Shown here: piece after piece, positions 1-8,829 of the stretch
Position numbering within the stretch: the stretch's first letter is position 1
Layout of the letters: each line of letters starts with the position of its first letter
Source: Bacillus atrophaeus
Lineage (GTDB): Bacteria > Bacillota > Bacilli > Bacillales > Bacillaceae
Direction of reading: 5' to 3'
Length of the DNA: 64,000 nucleotides
NCBI RefSeq assembly: GCF_001584335.1
Contig: NZ_LSBB01000020.1
Coordinates: 310,001 to 374,000, forward strand
Made by a program: the position numbers and the translations under genes
The notes under the pieces: model-generated
Told to the model about the DNA's origin: nothing
Seen by the model: only the letters and a program-made list of their open reading frames with translations
The model's database searches: none

Positions 1-2
1 TA

Positions 3-1037
3 GATAAAACGAATAAAAACATAAGTAAAAGTATGAATGAGTTACAAAAAGACTGTAACGAGGTAAGTAAAGGAATTGCAGAATCAAACAAACAACTTAA
101 AAAAGCGGGAAAAGAATTAGACCAGTTAAATAAATTAAATTTTAGCTATCTTAAAGAAACAAACAAAGAGCTAGATAAAGCCAATAAAGACATAAACACA
201 AATCTTAATGGTGCTATTCAAGCAATGAATAAAATGAATAAGGGAATTAACCAAGCTGTTAGTGGTGTTACTGAAGTAAATAGTGCTATTAGTAAGACTT
301 CAAAAGCCATGGATAAAACCTCAAATGCTTTAAATAATTTAGATAAATTTTCAACGAATACTAATTATTATTATTATACTGTTAAAGATGGAAAAACAGA
401 TACTTTTAAAGATCTTAATAAAAAATCAAAGGAATTAAAACACAAAGAAAAAAAACTGAATCAATTAAACGTTGATGTGATATCTTATCAGAAGAAGTCA
501 AATGTTAATACAACCGCCTTATCGCTATTTTTCGATGTTTTGCCTGTAGTATCTAACTTAAAAGCGGCAGGTGATGTTATTAGAGGAGAAGACTTAATAA
601 CAGATAAGAAAATATCTTCCGTTGACAGGCTTCTTTCTGGAGTTAGTGTAGTTGGATCTGGATATGTGAAGGTTGCAGGTAAAGCAGTTAAAAATATGGA
701 AAAAGCAGAAAAAATCGAAAAACAATTTCAGAAAGGTGCGAAAACTGCTGAGGAAGCTGGGAAATTTGGAGGGAAAATCATTGCCGAAAATATCCCTAAT
801 ATGTCTAAAAAGGAAATTTTAGATTCTCTACCTACTGAATGGAAATACACAGAACACAATGGTTTTGTTCATGTTAGAGATACTAGTGGAAATATCCGAA
901 TGAGAATTGATCCTCCTGATAAAATGACAAAGTACGACCATGTTCATTTATTTGATAAAAATGGTAATCCACTTGATAAAAATTTGAGAATAGTCGATAG
1001 AAAAAGCCCAGATGCTCATATTCCATACAAGAAGTGA
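3..1037 (+). CDS. Polymorphic toxin, C-terminal part (5' end outside window)
   Basis: The reading frame is open to the window edge and the ATG at 33 has no ribosome site, so the gene very probably begins upstream. From that ATG, residues 1-110 are a long coiled coil rich in Asn, Lys and Leu heptads. Residues about 165-225 (FFDVLPVVSNLKAAGDVI onward) resemble the pre-toxin TG segment that precedes toxin domains in secreted polymorphic toxins. The last 90 residues, with RIDPPD, HVHLFDKNGNPLD and SPDAHIPY, look like a nuclease-type toxin tip with conserved His and Asp. Toxin activity is inferred from this architecture and the small gene that follows 11 bases later. The exact toxin family is not certain. 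The AT-rich composition differs from the yjcF block next door, which fits horizontal transfer. Confidence 0.7.
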   Translation, partial: DKTNKNISKSMNELQKDCNEVSKGIAESNKQLKKAGKELDQLNKLNFSYLKETNKELDKANKDINTNLNGAIQAMNKMNKGINQAVSGVTEVNSAISKTSKAMDKTSNALNNLDKFSTNTNYYYYTVKDGKTDTFKDLNKKSKELKHKEKKLNQLNVDVISYQKKSNVNTTALSLFFDVLPVVSNLKAAGDVIRGEDLITDKKISSVDRLLSGVSVVGSGYVKVAGKAVKNMEKAEKIEKQFQKGAKTAEEAGKFGGKIIAENIPNMSKKEILDSLPTEWKYTEHNGFVHVRDTSGNIRMRIDPPDKMTKYDHVHLFDKNGNPLDKNLRIVDRKSPDAHIPYKK

Positions 1038-1048
1038 GGTAATTAATT

Positions 1049-1402
1049 ATGAAAGCTGAGCAAATTCAAAGCGATATTGAAGGTTTAAATTATTGGGATG
1101 CAAGGGTACTACAATTAGAATCCCGTTTTTTCGGTGATGAAATAACAATGACTTTTGAAGACACGAACTATAATGTGAAATTATCTTTTACTGGTTGTTC
1201 AAAATTCTCATTTGTCACCACTGCTGACGATAGAATAAATCCCCTAAAAGATATGACTAAATCACAAATTCCTTATTTTCTTCAGGATGTTGGAATTTCA
1301 GAGGTTCAGAGCGAAGGGAAGGACTTATTAAAATGTGAAATTTTAATGCCTCCTTTAAATGTAGAAATAGTATGTAATACTATTTCTATTAATAAAGTAT
1401 AA
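1049..1402 (+). CDS. Presumed immunity protein for the upstream toxin
   Basis: A 117-residue acidic cytoplasmic protein without signal peptide or membrane segment. It starts 11 bases after the toxin stop, preceded by GAGGT at a usable distance. I do not recognise the family. Small acidic proteins encoded directly behind a polymorphic toxin are normally the cognate immunity protein, binding and blocking the toxin in the producing cell, and that is the basis of the call. The sequence looks alpha/beta mixed (for example TMTFEDTNYNVKLSFTG). Codon use is AT-rich like the toxin gene, so the two probably arrived together. Alternative: an unrelated small orphan gene. Confidence 0.55.
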   Translation: MKAEQIQSDIEGLNYWDARVLQLESRFFGDEITMTFEDTNYNVKLSFTGCSKFSFVTTADDRINPLKDMTKSQIPYFLQDVGISEVQSEGKDLLKCEILMPPLNVEIVCNTISINKV

Positions 1403-1415
1403 ATTTATAAAAAAG

Positions 1416-1443
1416 ACATAGGCCCTAATGATAGGGCCTTATG
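1416..1443. terminator. Bidirectional terminator between immunity gene and yjcF
   Basis: Hairpin with arms ACATAGGCCCT and AGGGCCTTATGT around AATGAT. Read on the minus strand it is followed by TTTTTTATAAATTT, so it is the stronger stop for the yjcHGF operon. On the plus strand it can also stop the toxin-immunity transcript. Confidence 0.7.
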
Positions 1444-1520
1444 TTATGCAAACAGCTTTGTCCATATTGCTTTTCCAACTAAACGTTTATTTAATTTGAG
1501 TGATTATACATATAGAAAGA

Positions 1521-1952
1521 TTAAAAAGATCTATATTTAATCATTTGCAAATGGGGAATGCCGGCATCGAGAAATTCCTCTTTCGACGAGACCTTGTATC
1601 CCTGTTTTTCATAAAACGGCACTGCCTGAGTCTGTGCGTTTAAAATAAAACCGGACACGCCGCGGGCTTCTGCCGCTTTTTCCAGCGCCTCCATAATGAT
1701 GACTCCGACACCGGCTGAGCGGTGGCTTTTTAAGACACAAATCCGCTCTAATTTGCCGAGCCCCTTTTTAAGGCGCCATCTTCCGGCACCGACTGGCTGT
1801 CCTTCGTCATACACCACGATATGCTCTGATTCGTTTTCGAGCTCATCAATTTCTTCTTCAACTGGTACGTTTTGTTCTTTGACAAAGACTTCTTTTCTTA
1901 CATAAAATGCATCTTTCATTTGTTCTTCATTTTTTGCGATAACTGCTTCCAA
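1521..1952 (-). CDS. yjcF: GNAT-family N-acetyltransferase YjcF
   Basis: A 143-residue single-domain GCN5-related acetyltransferase. The acetyl-CoA loop is seen around residues 70-88 (LERICVLKSHRSAGVGVIIM, with the R/Q-x-x-G-x-G type turn as RSAGVG), followed by the late strand FYEKQGYKV. The substrate is not known. The start is a TTG preceded by GAGGAG about ten bases upstream, giving a length close to the family norm. It lies five bases behind yjcG and is the last gene of yjcH-yjcG-yjcF. Homology and position match B. subtilis YjcF; the function beyond acyl transfer is inference. Confidence 0.88.
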   Translation of the reverse strand: MEAVIAKNEEQMKDAFYVRKEVFVKEQNVPVEEEIDELENESEHIVVYDEGQPVGAGRWRLKKGLGKLERICVLKSHRSAGVGVIIMEALEKAAEARGVSGFILNAQTQAVPFYEKQGYKVSSKEEFLDAGIPHLQMIKYRSF

Positions 1953-1957
1953 GTCTC

Positions 1958-2473
1958 TTATTCTCCTCCGCCTAACAAAAATGTTTCATATACAGTCCAT
2001 GATCCGTTTTCTAGCTGGTACATTAAGTGAAAGCGGTCGATTACTTCTTCATGGGATACTTCTTGCATTTTTAACTGTCCCAGTACGTCGGAATGCTCAT
2101 CGTCTGAAAGATCTTGGGCGACTGTCACATGCGGGACAAAGCTGTATTCCGGTTCTGCGGCTAAAACACCGCTGTATAATTGTTCATTCAGCTCTTTTAA
2201 TTCGTCTGTCGGCTCAGCTTTAATATAAATCACGTTATTCACAGGAGCAAAAGAGCTGTATTTTGTTAATTTTAAAACAATCGGGTGTGATTCCTTTGCA
2301 ATTTGTCTTAATTGCGACACCACCTGAGATGCTTCTTGCTCAGAAGATTCAAACGGGGGTCTGAGTGTTAGGTGAGGCGGGATAAGTGCATAGCTTGGGT
2401 CATAGCGCTTTCTGTAAGAGTTTGCAAGATCCTGCAGTTTTTTTGATGGAAATAAAACAATTCCGTATTTCAT
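1958..2473 (-). CDS. yjcG: 2H-superfamily RNA ligase/phosphoesterase-like protein YjcG
   Basis: A 171-residue protein of the 2'-5' RNA ligase (LigT-like) superfamily. It carries the two family signature His-x-Thr motifs, PHLTLRPPF near residue 43 and PHVTVAQ near residue 123, which form the catalytic pair in two-histidine phosphoesterases. The start at 2473 (MKYGIVLFP) is chosen because GGAGG lies seven bases upstream; a longer in-frame extension lacks a site. It sits 57 bases behind yjcH and five bases before yjcF, so it is the middle gene of an operon. The cyclic-phosphate or RNA substrate is unknown. Confidence 0.88.
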   Translation of the reverse strand: MKYGIVLFPSKKLQDLANSYRKRYDPSYALIPPHLTLRPPFESSEQEASQVVSQLRQIAKESHPIVLKLTKYSSFAPVNNVIYIKAEPTDELKELNEQLYSGVLAAEPEYSFVPHVTVAQDLSDDEHSDVLGQLKMQEVSHEEVIDRFHLMYQLENGSWTVYETFLLGGGE

Positions 2474-2529
2474 GATATTACCTCCCTGAATTGTTTGATC
2501 ATAATGAGTATAGCAAGCGATTGGATGAC

Positions 2530-3252
2530 TTACAGCATTTTTTTCAGCGCCGGAGTAATTAACGGCTGCCAGTAGGTCCATTTATGATCTCCGTCAAACG
2601 TTTCATAATAATATTCCGACTGTTTTTGTTCAATTAGCTGTTTGAGCTCCAAATTCGGTGCTGTAAAATCTAAAATTTGTCCGTCTGTTGTATGGACGTC
2701 TGTTTCCTTTTCGCCGATTTGATGATAAATCGAGATATTCTTCATATCATCTGACCGGCTCACAGCCTCCAGTACATGATGGTCAACGTACGGCGATTGC
2801 ATAATCACGTTGCCGAACATATTCGGGTAATCAAGAGCTGTCATTAAGGAAACAGTGGCTCCGAGAGAATCACCGATCAGCGTTCGGCCGTACCCAACCT
2901 CGTACGTAGGATATTCGCTGTCAGCATAAGGGATCAGTTCATTTGCGATAAACCGCTTATAGCTTGCAAATTTAGAGCCTTCCGGATGATACATTTCCCT
3001 GCGTTCTTTGACGTTCTGATAAGGAACGCCGATGATGATGCTGCGGTCAATCTCTCTTTTTGAGAGAAGATCTTCCACCTGACGGCCGATTCTGCCCAGC
3101 CTAAAATAATCATGACCGTCCTGGGCGATAATAAGGTGATACTTATAAAGAGGGGAGTAGACTGATGGCAAATAGACCAGTATTGTCATTTCTCCGCCAA
3201 GCTCTTCTGAAAAAAGCTTCTTTTCATGAATTACTCCGGTTTTTGGTGCCAC
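2530..3252 (-). CDS. yjcH: Esterase-like alpha/beta hydrolase YjcH
   Basis: A 240-residue protein of the esterase D/enterochelin-esterase-like group. The nucleophile elbow is GDSLGA (G-x-S-x-G) and a likely catalytic His is in [10 protein letters not shown] near the C terminus. The start is a GTG ([12 protein letters not shown]) with GGAGG eight bases before it, which gives the length I recall for YjcH in B. subtilis. Upstream in-frame ATGs at 3285 and 3372 have poorer ribosome sites. It is the first gene of the yjcH-yjcG-yjcF operon and is divergent from the metI leader. The natural substrate is unknown. Confidence 0.85.
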   Translation of the reverse strand: MAPKTGVIHEKKLFSEELGGEMTILVYLPSVYSPLYKYHLIIAQDGHDYFRLGRIGRQVEDLLSKREIDRSIIIGVPYQNVKERREMYHPEGSKFASYKRFIANELIPYADSEYPTYEVGYGRTLIGDSLGATVSLMTALDYPNMFGNVIMQSPYVDHHVLEAVSRSDDMKNISIYHQIGEKETDVHTTDGQILDFTAPNLELKQLIEQKQSEYYYETFDGDHKWTYWQPLITPALKKML

Positions 3253-3391
3253 AATAAATTCCTCCAGGCCATCTAAAGTCTTCATATATGTTATGTATCC
3301 TTTATTGTACCACGAATTGTTAGAAATTTCTCTCTTTAGAACATCTTCTGTGAGTGTTTGCAGCCGATTCACCAGCAGATCTAAAAAACTG

Positions 3392-3420
3392 TTGAAATAT
3401 AAAATGAATTACGCTAATAT
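3392..3420 (+). promoter_or_regulatory. Sigma-A promoter of metI-metC
   Basis: TTGAAA at 3392-3397 and TAATAT at 3415-3420 with a 17-base spacer, placed just upstream of the S-box leader. No other good pair is seen before the riboswitch. Confidence 0.75.
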
Positions 3421-3445
3421 AAAACAATCAGAAAATTTAGAGACA

Positions 3446-3570
3446 TTCTTATCGTGAGAGGTGGAGGGACTGGCCCTTTGAAACCTCAGCAACCGGTTTG
3501 CTTTGCCAAGAAAGGCGAAGTGCCAAGGTGCTAAATCCAGCAAGCGATTTTTGTGCTTGGAAGATAAGAG
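3446..3570 (+). ncRNA. SAM-I (S-box) riboswitch
   Basis: The closing helix pairs CTTATC (3448-3453) with GATAAG (3563-3568). Between them are the conserved S-box features GAGGTGGAGGGACTGGCCC, GAAACCTCAGCAACC and the AAGGTGCTAA-TCC block. The S-box binds S-adenosylmethionine; when SAM is bound the downstream terminator forms and metI-metC transcription stops early. The following hairpin at 3578-3615 supports this expression platform. Confidence 0.96.
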
Positions 3571-3577
3571 GAAGTGT

Positions 3578-3615
3578 AAAACCCCTTCTTCTTATGAAGC
3601 AAGGGGGTTTTTTAT
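3578..3615 (+). terminator. Riboswitch-controlled intrinsic terminator
   Basis: Hairpin with arms ACCCCTT and AAGGGGGT followed by TTTTTTATTTT, directly after the S-box aptamer. It is the regulated terminator that controls read-through into metI. Confidence 0.9.
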
Positions 3616-3640
3616 TTTGAAAAGGGATGGTGTTTGTTCT

Positions 3641-4762
3641 ATGTCAGAGCATATTGAAACGAAATTAGCCCAAATCGGAAACCGCAGCGAAGAAACGACG
3701 GGAACTGTAAACCCGCCGATTTATTTATCAACGGCCTACCGTCACAAAGGCATCGGCGAATCGACCGGATTTGATTATGTCCGGACGAAAAATCCGACAC
3801 GCCAGCTTGTCGAAGATGCGATCGCAAGCCTAGAGAACGGCGCAAGAGGGTTTGCTTTCAGTTCAGGCATGGCCGCCATCCAAACGATTATGGCCTTATT
3901 CAAAAGTGGTGATGAACTGATTGTCTCCTCAGACTTGTACGGCGGCACATACCGTCTGTTTGAAAATGAATGGAGAAAATACGGATTGAGCTTCCTCTAC
4001 GATGATTTCACAGACGAAGACTGTTTACGCTCAAAAATAACGAAAAACACAAAAGCGGTGTTCGTGGAAACGCCGACAAATCCGCTGATGCAGGAAGCTG
4101 ATATCGAATTCATCGCCCGGATTACCAATGAGTTAGGCTTGCTTCTCATTGTGGACAATACATTTTACACGCCGATTTTGCAGCGTCCCTTGGAACTTGG
4201 GGCAGATATTATCATTCACAGTGCGACGAAGTATTTGGGAGGGCATAATGATTTGCTTGCCGGTCTTGTCGTCGTGAAAGATGAGGAGCTTGGTGAGGAA
4301 ATGTTTCAGCACCAAAATGCGATTGGCGCCGTTCTTCCGCCATTTGATTCCTGGCTTTTAATGAGGGGAATGAAGACGCTGGGCCTCAGAATGCGCCAGC
4401 ACCAAGAAAATGCGCAGGAGCTTGCGGCATTTTTGGAAGAGCAAGATGAAATCGCCGATGTGCTGTATCCGGGCAAAGGCGGTATGCTGTCATTCCGTTT
4501 GCAGAAAGAAGAATGGGTGAATCCGTTTTTAAAAGCTTTGCAGACGATTTGTTTTGCGGAGAGCCTTGGCGGGGTAGAAAGCTTTATTACATACCCCGCG
4601 ACCCAAACCCATATGGATATTCCGGAAGACATCCGAATCGCAAACGGCGTCTGCAATCGTTTGCTTCGCTTTTCAGTCGGTATTGAGCACGCCGAAGATT
4701 TAAAACTAGACTTAAAACAGGCGCTACGTCAGGTCAAAGAGGGAGCTGTTTCATTTGAGTAA
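3641..4762 (+). CDS. metI: Cystathionine gamma-synthase / O-succinylhomoserine thiolyase MetI
   Basis: A 373-residue PLP enzyme of the Cys/Met metabolism family that joins an activated homoserine to cysteine or sulfide in methionine synthesis. Visible marks are FSSGMAAIQ (PLP phosphate grip), NPTRQLVEDAIASLE, VETPTNPLMQ and the PLP-lysine segment IIHSATKYLGGH. The start at 3641 (MSEHIETKLAQIGN) gives the family length; the longer frame upstream lies inside the riboswitch. It overlaps metC by eight bases, so the two are translationally coupled. Expression is controlled by the SAM-I riboswitch. Homology and context are unambiguous. Confidence 0.95.
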   Translation: MSEHIETKLAQIGNRSEETTGTVNPPIYLSTAYRHKGIGESTGFDYVRTKNPTRQLVEDAIASLENGARGFAFSSGMAAIQTIMALFKSGDELIVSSDLYGGTYRLFENEWRKYGLSFLYDDFTDEDCLRSKITKNTKAVFVETPTNPLMQEADIEFIARITNELGLLLIVDNTFYTPILQRPLELGADIIIHSATKYLGGHNDLLAGLVVVKDEELGEEMFQHQNAIGAVLPPFDSWLLMRGMKTLGLRMRQHQENAQELAAFLEEQDEIADVLYPGKGGMLSFRLQKEEWVNPFLKALQTICFAESLGGVESFITYPATQTHMDIPEDIRIANGVCNRLLRFSVGIEHAEDLKLDLKQALRQVKEGAVSFE

Positions 4763-5927
4763 TCATACTTGGACGCTGGAAACCCAGCTCGTCCACAACC
4801 CATTTAAAACAGACGGAGCAACAGGGGCAGTCAGTGTGCCGATCCAGCATGCCTCAACTTTTCACCAATCATCGTTTGAAGAGTTTGGCGCATTTGATTA
4901 CAGCCGCTCAGGCACGCCGACTAGAACGGCTCTTGAGGAAACGATTGCGGCTTTAGAAGGCGGAACGAGAGGGTTTGCCTTCAGTTCGGGGATGGCCGCC
5001 ATTTCAACGGCTTTCTTGCTGCTTTCACAGGGTGACCATGTATTAGTGACAGAAGATGTGTATGGCGGAACATTCCGTATGGTGACAGAGGTTTTGACCC
5101 GCTTTGGGATTGAGCATACCTTTGTCGATATGACCGATGTAAATGAAATCGCCCGGAACATTCAGCCAAATACTAAAGTCATTTACATGGAAACCCCGTC
5201 AAACCCGACGCTTGGCGTTACCGACATTAAAGAAGTCGTCAAGCTGGCGAAGGAGAATGGCTGTCTGACATACTTGGATAACACGTTTATGACACCGGCA
5301 TTGCAGAGACCGCTTGATCTCGGGGTAGACATCGTGCTTCACAGCGCCACAAAGTTTTTGAGCGGACACAGCGATGTTTTATCCGGGCTTGCAGCTGTTA
5401 AAGATAAAGAACTGGGGCACGAATTGTATAAACTGCAAAACGCATTCGGCGCTGTCCTTGGCGTGCAAGATTGCTGGCTCGTACTGCGCGGTTTAAAAAC
5501 ATTGCAGGTCCGGTTAGAAAAAGCAAGCCAGACGGCACTGCGGCTTGCGGAATATTTCCAGCAGCATCCGGCCGTAAAACGTGTGTATTACCCAGGGCTG
5601 TCTGATCATCCGGGAGCCGCTATCCATAAAAGCCAATCAAGCGGAGCGGGCGCCGTACTTTCATTTGAGCTTGAAAGCAAAGAGGCCGTCAAAAAATTGG
5701 TGGAAAACGTATCACTCCCGGTCTTTGCTGTCAGTCTCGGCGCAGTGGAATCCATTTTGTCATACCCGGCGACGATGTCCCATGCGGCGATGCCTAAGGA
5801 AGAACGTGAAAAACGCGGTATCACTGACGGATTATTGCGGCTCAGTGTGGGAGTCGAAAATGCAGATGATTTAGAACGCGATTTCGAACAAGCGCTGAAA
5901 GAAATAGTGCCTGTAGCTGCGCGGTAA
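4755..5927 (+). CDS. metC: Cystathionine beta-lyase MetC
   Basis: A 390-residue PLP-dependent lyase, paralogous to MetI next to it. It cleaves cystathionine to homocysteine, pyruvate and ammonia, the step after MetI. Marks are FSSGMAAISTAF, METPSNPTLGV, the PLP-lysine region LHSATKFLSGHSDV and the C-terminal LSVGVENADDL. The start is a TTG at 4755 inside the end of metI, an eight-base overlap that suggests coupled translation. It shares the S-box leader with metI and ends just before an intrinsic terminator. Confidence 0.95.
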   Translation: MSNHTWTLETQLVHNPFKTDGATGAVSVPIQHASTFHQSSFEEFGAFDYSRSGTPTRTALEETIAALEGGTRGFAFSSGMAAISTAFLLLSQGDHVLVTEDVYGGTFRMVTEVLTRFGIEHTFVDMTDVNEIARNIQPNTKVIYMETPSNPTLGVTDIKEVVKLAKENGCLTYLDNTFMTPALQRPLDLGVDIVLHSATKFLSGHSDVLSGLAAVKDKELGHELYKLQNAFGAVLGVQDCWLVLRGLKTLQVRLEKASQTALRLAEYFQQHPAVKRVYYPGLSDHPGAAIHKSQSSGAGAVLSFELESKEAVKKLVENVSLPVFAVSLGAVESILSYPATMSHAAMPKEEREKRGITDGLLRLSVGVENADDLERDFEQALKEIVPVAAR

Positions 5928-5929
5928 AA

Positions 5930-5958
5930 AAGAAGCCGGGGACACTCGGCTTCTTTCT
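5930..5958 (+). terminator. Terminator of metI-metC
   Basis: Arms GAAGCCG and CGGCTTC with a short loop, then TTTCT. The minus-strand yjcK remnant reads straight into this hairpin, so the junction lies here. Confidence 0.8.
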
Positions 5959-6159
5959 ATAATGATATTCTTGGTCTTTTTTCAGTTTTTGCCTATATTG
6001 TTCGATTCTCTTCCTTTGTACTTCGATCGTATAAAAATCGCAAGCGCGAGTCATTGAAAACAGTTCAAAGAAATCTCGATTCTCGCTTTGTAACTTCAGG
6101 TTTCCTTCAGCATCGTCTATCGGTAAGGGCCTTATATAAATGGTATTTTCTTTTATCAT
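5955..6159 (-). pseudogene. yjcK: yjcK remnant (ribosomal-protein N-acetyltransferase-like), N-terminal stub
   Basis: The frame begins MIKENTIYIRPLPIDDAEGN and continues about 68 residues with the start of a RimJ-type GNAT domain (LQSENRDFFELFSM, QRKRIEQY). It then runs into the metC terminator and loses all similarity. The acetyl-CoA site and the rest of the usual about 180-residue protein are missing, so no acetyltransferase can be made. In B. subtilis 168 an intact yjcK stands between metC and yjcL, as I recall. The deletion therefore removed its 3' two thirds. Confidence 0.72.
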
Positions 6160-6231
6160 GCCATATGATCTCTTCGTTATCTCTATAGCATTAGTTTTTT
6201 ATCATTTTAAGAAAATCTCAGAAAATCCTTC

Positions 6232-7422
6232 TTATAAAAAGGAAGAAAACCAATTTCCCATAAAAGTACCGACATAGTTGCCGATTAAGTAGCCAAGCGT
6301 TCCGACCAGCATAATCGGCGCGACAAGTTCCCGCCATCCCTTTGCTATCGCCATCGCCGCAGCTGTCGTGGGGCCGCCTACTGTGGCGTTCACGGCAAGC
6401 AGAATTTCCTCAAGGCGGACGCGGAACAGTTTTCCGACAAGGAGAGAAACGATTAAATTACTGATCGCAATGAGGAACACAAATAATAGAATAAGCGGCG
6501 CATTGGTCACAATTAAACGGAGGTCGGCAGGAATACCTATCACCACAAAAAACAAATAAATGAAATAGGTTCCCAGCTCCTGAGACCCATTGAGCTTTTC
6601 AAAAAAGCGAGGGAAAAGAAAAATCACAAGGACGGTCAAAGTCGTAAGCACAAGATACTGATCGCCAAACGTCCCGGTCAAAAGGGGATGAGAAAAAACA
6701 CTCTTAAAAAAACCAGCAATCTTAACGCTCACTGCGACAAGCGCAAAAGCAGCGCCCATATTAACCGCAATATCCTTTAAGGAAATACTTTTCCGTTTCC
6801 AATAGCTTTCCGCACTATTTTCTCCGTTTCCTTCCGCCTTTACTTTGTCTTCAAACGGCATATCATAATGTATTTGAAACCACTTCAGAGCGGGAATGCT
6901 GATTAATATAAAAAACAGCAACGCCATCATGAAATTGTCAGCCACCACAGTCGCCGAAACATATTCACCCGGCGTCTCAAACTTCGCAGCCATCGCCGCA
7001 AAATTAATTCCTCCGCCGATATAAGAAGCGCTGAGCATACCGCCGATTTTATCAAGAAAAGGAATATGATTTTTCAAAAGAAAAAAAGCCGCAATGCTGC
7101 CAAGCACCGTTCCCCCCGCGCTTACCAGAAAGATAAACAGCAAACGCCTGCTTTCGCTAAAAATCTGACGCACATTGATCTGAAACAGCAAAAGAGGAAT
7201 CGCAAGCGGCACAACATATGCCCACACCGAATCATACACAGGGGATTCAACAGGGAGCACCCCGATATTCGTAAATAACATCGCCCCGACAAGCGCCAAT
7301 ATTGCTCCGGAAATAGCAGAAGCCCATTTAAAGCGCTGTTCGAAATAGATACTAACTGCGGCCCACACCGCGATAAATCCCCATAGCACCCAAACATCGT
7401 CAGAAGAAATAAAAGAATTCAC
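6232..7422 (-). CDS. yjcL: DUF819 family integral membrane protein YjcL
   Basis: A 396-residue polytopic membrane protein with about ten hydrophobic segments. It has glycine-rich helices such as GGMLSASYIGGGINFAAMA and VGGPTTAAAMAIA. These belong to the DUF819 (YjcL/keratinocyte-related) family, thought to be transporters, but the substrate is unknown. The start is GTG at 7422 with AGGGGTGG five bases upstream. Length matches B. subtilis YjcL. It is monocistronic between the yjcK stub and the divergent tRNA-Val. Confidence 0.9.
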   Translation of the reverse strand: MNSFISSDDVWVLWGFIAVWAAVSIYFEQRFKWASAISGAILALVGAMLFTNIGVLPVESPVYDSVWAYVVPLAIPLLLFQINVRQIFSESRRLLFIFLVSAGGTVLGSIAAFFLLKNHIPFLDKIGGMLSASYIGGGINFAAMAAKFETPGEYVSATVVADNFMMALLFFILISIPALKWFQIHYDMPFEDKVKAEGNGENSAESYWKRKSISLKDIAVNMGAAFALVAVSVKIAGFFKSVFSHPLLTGTFGDQYLVLTTLTVLVIFLFPRFFEKLNGSQELGTYFIYLFFVVIGIPADLRLIVTNAPLILLFVFLIAISNLIVSLLVGKLFRVRLEEILLAVNATVGGPTTAAAMAIAKGWRELVAPIMLVGTLGYLIGNYVGTFMGNWFSSFL

Positions 7423-7513
7423 TCAACCACCCCTATTTATTTGAAAATTAAAATAATTATAAGTGTGAAAAGACAGCAGAGCAAGAGAAGATAAAGTTTT
7501 TATAAAAAAGATA

Positions 7514-7542
7514 TTGACGGAAAGCACATTAGCACATATAAT
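7514..7542 (+). promoter_or_regulatory. Sigma-A promoter of tRNA-Val
   Basis: TTGACG at 7514-7519, 17-base spacer, TATAAT at 7537-7542, about 50 bases before the tRNA. Confidence 0.8.
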
Positions 7543-7592
7543 AGAACTTGTCAGTAAGATAACCAACATACCCAGCAACACATACATACCAT

Positions 7593-7665
7593 GATTCCGT
7601 AGCTCAGCTGGGAGAGCGCTACCTTGACAGGGTAGAGGTCGCTGGTTCGAGCCCAGTCGGAATCA
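7593..7665 (+). tRNA. tRNA-Val (GAC)
   Basis: Complete cloverleaf: acceptor arms GATTCCG and CGGAATC, D arm GCTC-AGC, anticodon stem CTACC-GGTAG around loop TTGACAG (anticodon GAC), and T arm GCTGG-TTCGAGC-CCAGT. The 3' CCA is not encoded (the gene continues ATAGC). Position next to yjcL matches the single tRNA-Val known here in B. subtilis. Its 3' end is the likely attachment site for the decayed integrative element that follows. Confidence 0.95.
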
Positions 7666-7671
7666 TAGCTT

Positions 7672-7697
7672 AAACCCTTGCGCAGCAAGGGTTTTTT
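7672..7697 (+). terminator. Terminator after tRNA-Val
   Basis: AAACCCTTG CGCAG CAAGGGTTT followed by TTT, seven bases behind the tRNA. Confidence 0.88.
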
Positions 7698-7779
7698 ACT
7701 TTGCTTTAATAAAGCCGGTTTATCAAATTCGCAAGTTGTTGGCAAACTGTTGGCGAACTTGATTTCTTGGCTTCGAAAT

Positions 7780-8700
7780 TCATTGACAGTATCTCTTTTT
7801 AGGGGCAAAATTGTTGAAAAGTTCAGCTGTCACATCAGCTAATTTTTTTGTTATATGGCCATATATATCGAATGTAGTTCGATAACTGGCGTGACCGACT
7901 CGTTCTTGAATCGCTCTATAATTTGCACCAGCTTCAATTATTAAAGTAACCATTGTATGACGCAACTCATGAAGTCATATTTTTTTCAGCTCATACTTTT
8001 TAGTGAACTTGGACCATTTTGTAGTGGGGGTTGTGTAATAATAGGGCTTACCTTTCCCACTATGGAAAATGTATTGATGTTCTCCACCTTCCCAAGCATC
8101 ACCTAATCTTAGTTTCTCTTTTTTCCACATTCTATAGTACTTCTCAAGCTCATCCATATACCAATCAGGCATCTTTACAAAGCGCTTGGATTTTTTTGAT
8201 TTAGGATCCTTGATAAGTGGTTTTCCATCAATTGTTTTTGGGATTGAACGATTTACATAAAAACCTCCTGCATTCCAATCAACATCTAAATGCCATTCAA
8301 AGGCTAATCCTTCTGCTCTTCTTAGACCGCCAATCATTGCGCCCAAAAAATACAATCTCCACATTATATCAATCTGATAAAGAGCTTCAATGCATTCCTT
8401 AGCTGCTTCTGAATCATAAAATTGCATTTCTTTGGTTTCAAGGGATCTAAATCTTCAGTTGGATCTACTTTGATTAGTTTCCATGCTTTCAGAACTTTGA
8501 ATACGTCGTACCTAGTTGAACTCGATAAACCTCCTGATTTGCCGTCTTTTCGAATTCCGTCTTTTTCAAGTGAATCCATAAAGTCAACAATATGCATTGT
8601 TTTAATTTGATCTAATCTCCTATGACCTATTGATGGCACAATATAGTTTTTAATATGACTCTCATGCATTTCAGATGTTCTATGGGCAAATTCCAGAGAA
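7780..8700 (-). pseudogene. Decayed tyrosine-recombinase integrase
   Basis: Three frame-shifted pieces on the minus strand spell a phage integrase. The core-binding part is at 8430-8690 (MHESHIKNYIVPSIGHRRL, HIVDFMDSLEKDG). The catalytic start is at 7975-8427 (LGAMIGGLRRAEGLAFEW, with the family Arg). The C-terminal part is at 7780-7965 (HELRHTMVTLIIEAG, VGHASYRTTFDIYGHI), with the His-x-x-Arg and the tyrosine box. Breaks lie near 7970 and 8420, and the N-terminal arm-binding domain is absent. The enzyme would have inserted an element at the adjacent tRNA-Val. It is now non-functional. Confidence 0.88.
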
Positions 8701-8829
8701 GATAATAACGGCAATTTAGTAATGGAACAGAAACTTATTGATATACTGAATAAATACAATCTAATAGCCGAACATAAAGTAGTGTTACAATCATTCAGTG
8801 TTTAAAGAAGATACATTCTATTAATAAAG

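Noticed and set aside
3503..3640. Extended metI start within the S-box leader
   Set aside because: The 46 extra codons overlap the riboswitch and its terminator; the start at 3641 gives the known family length.
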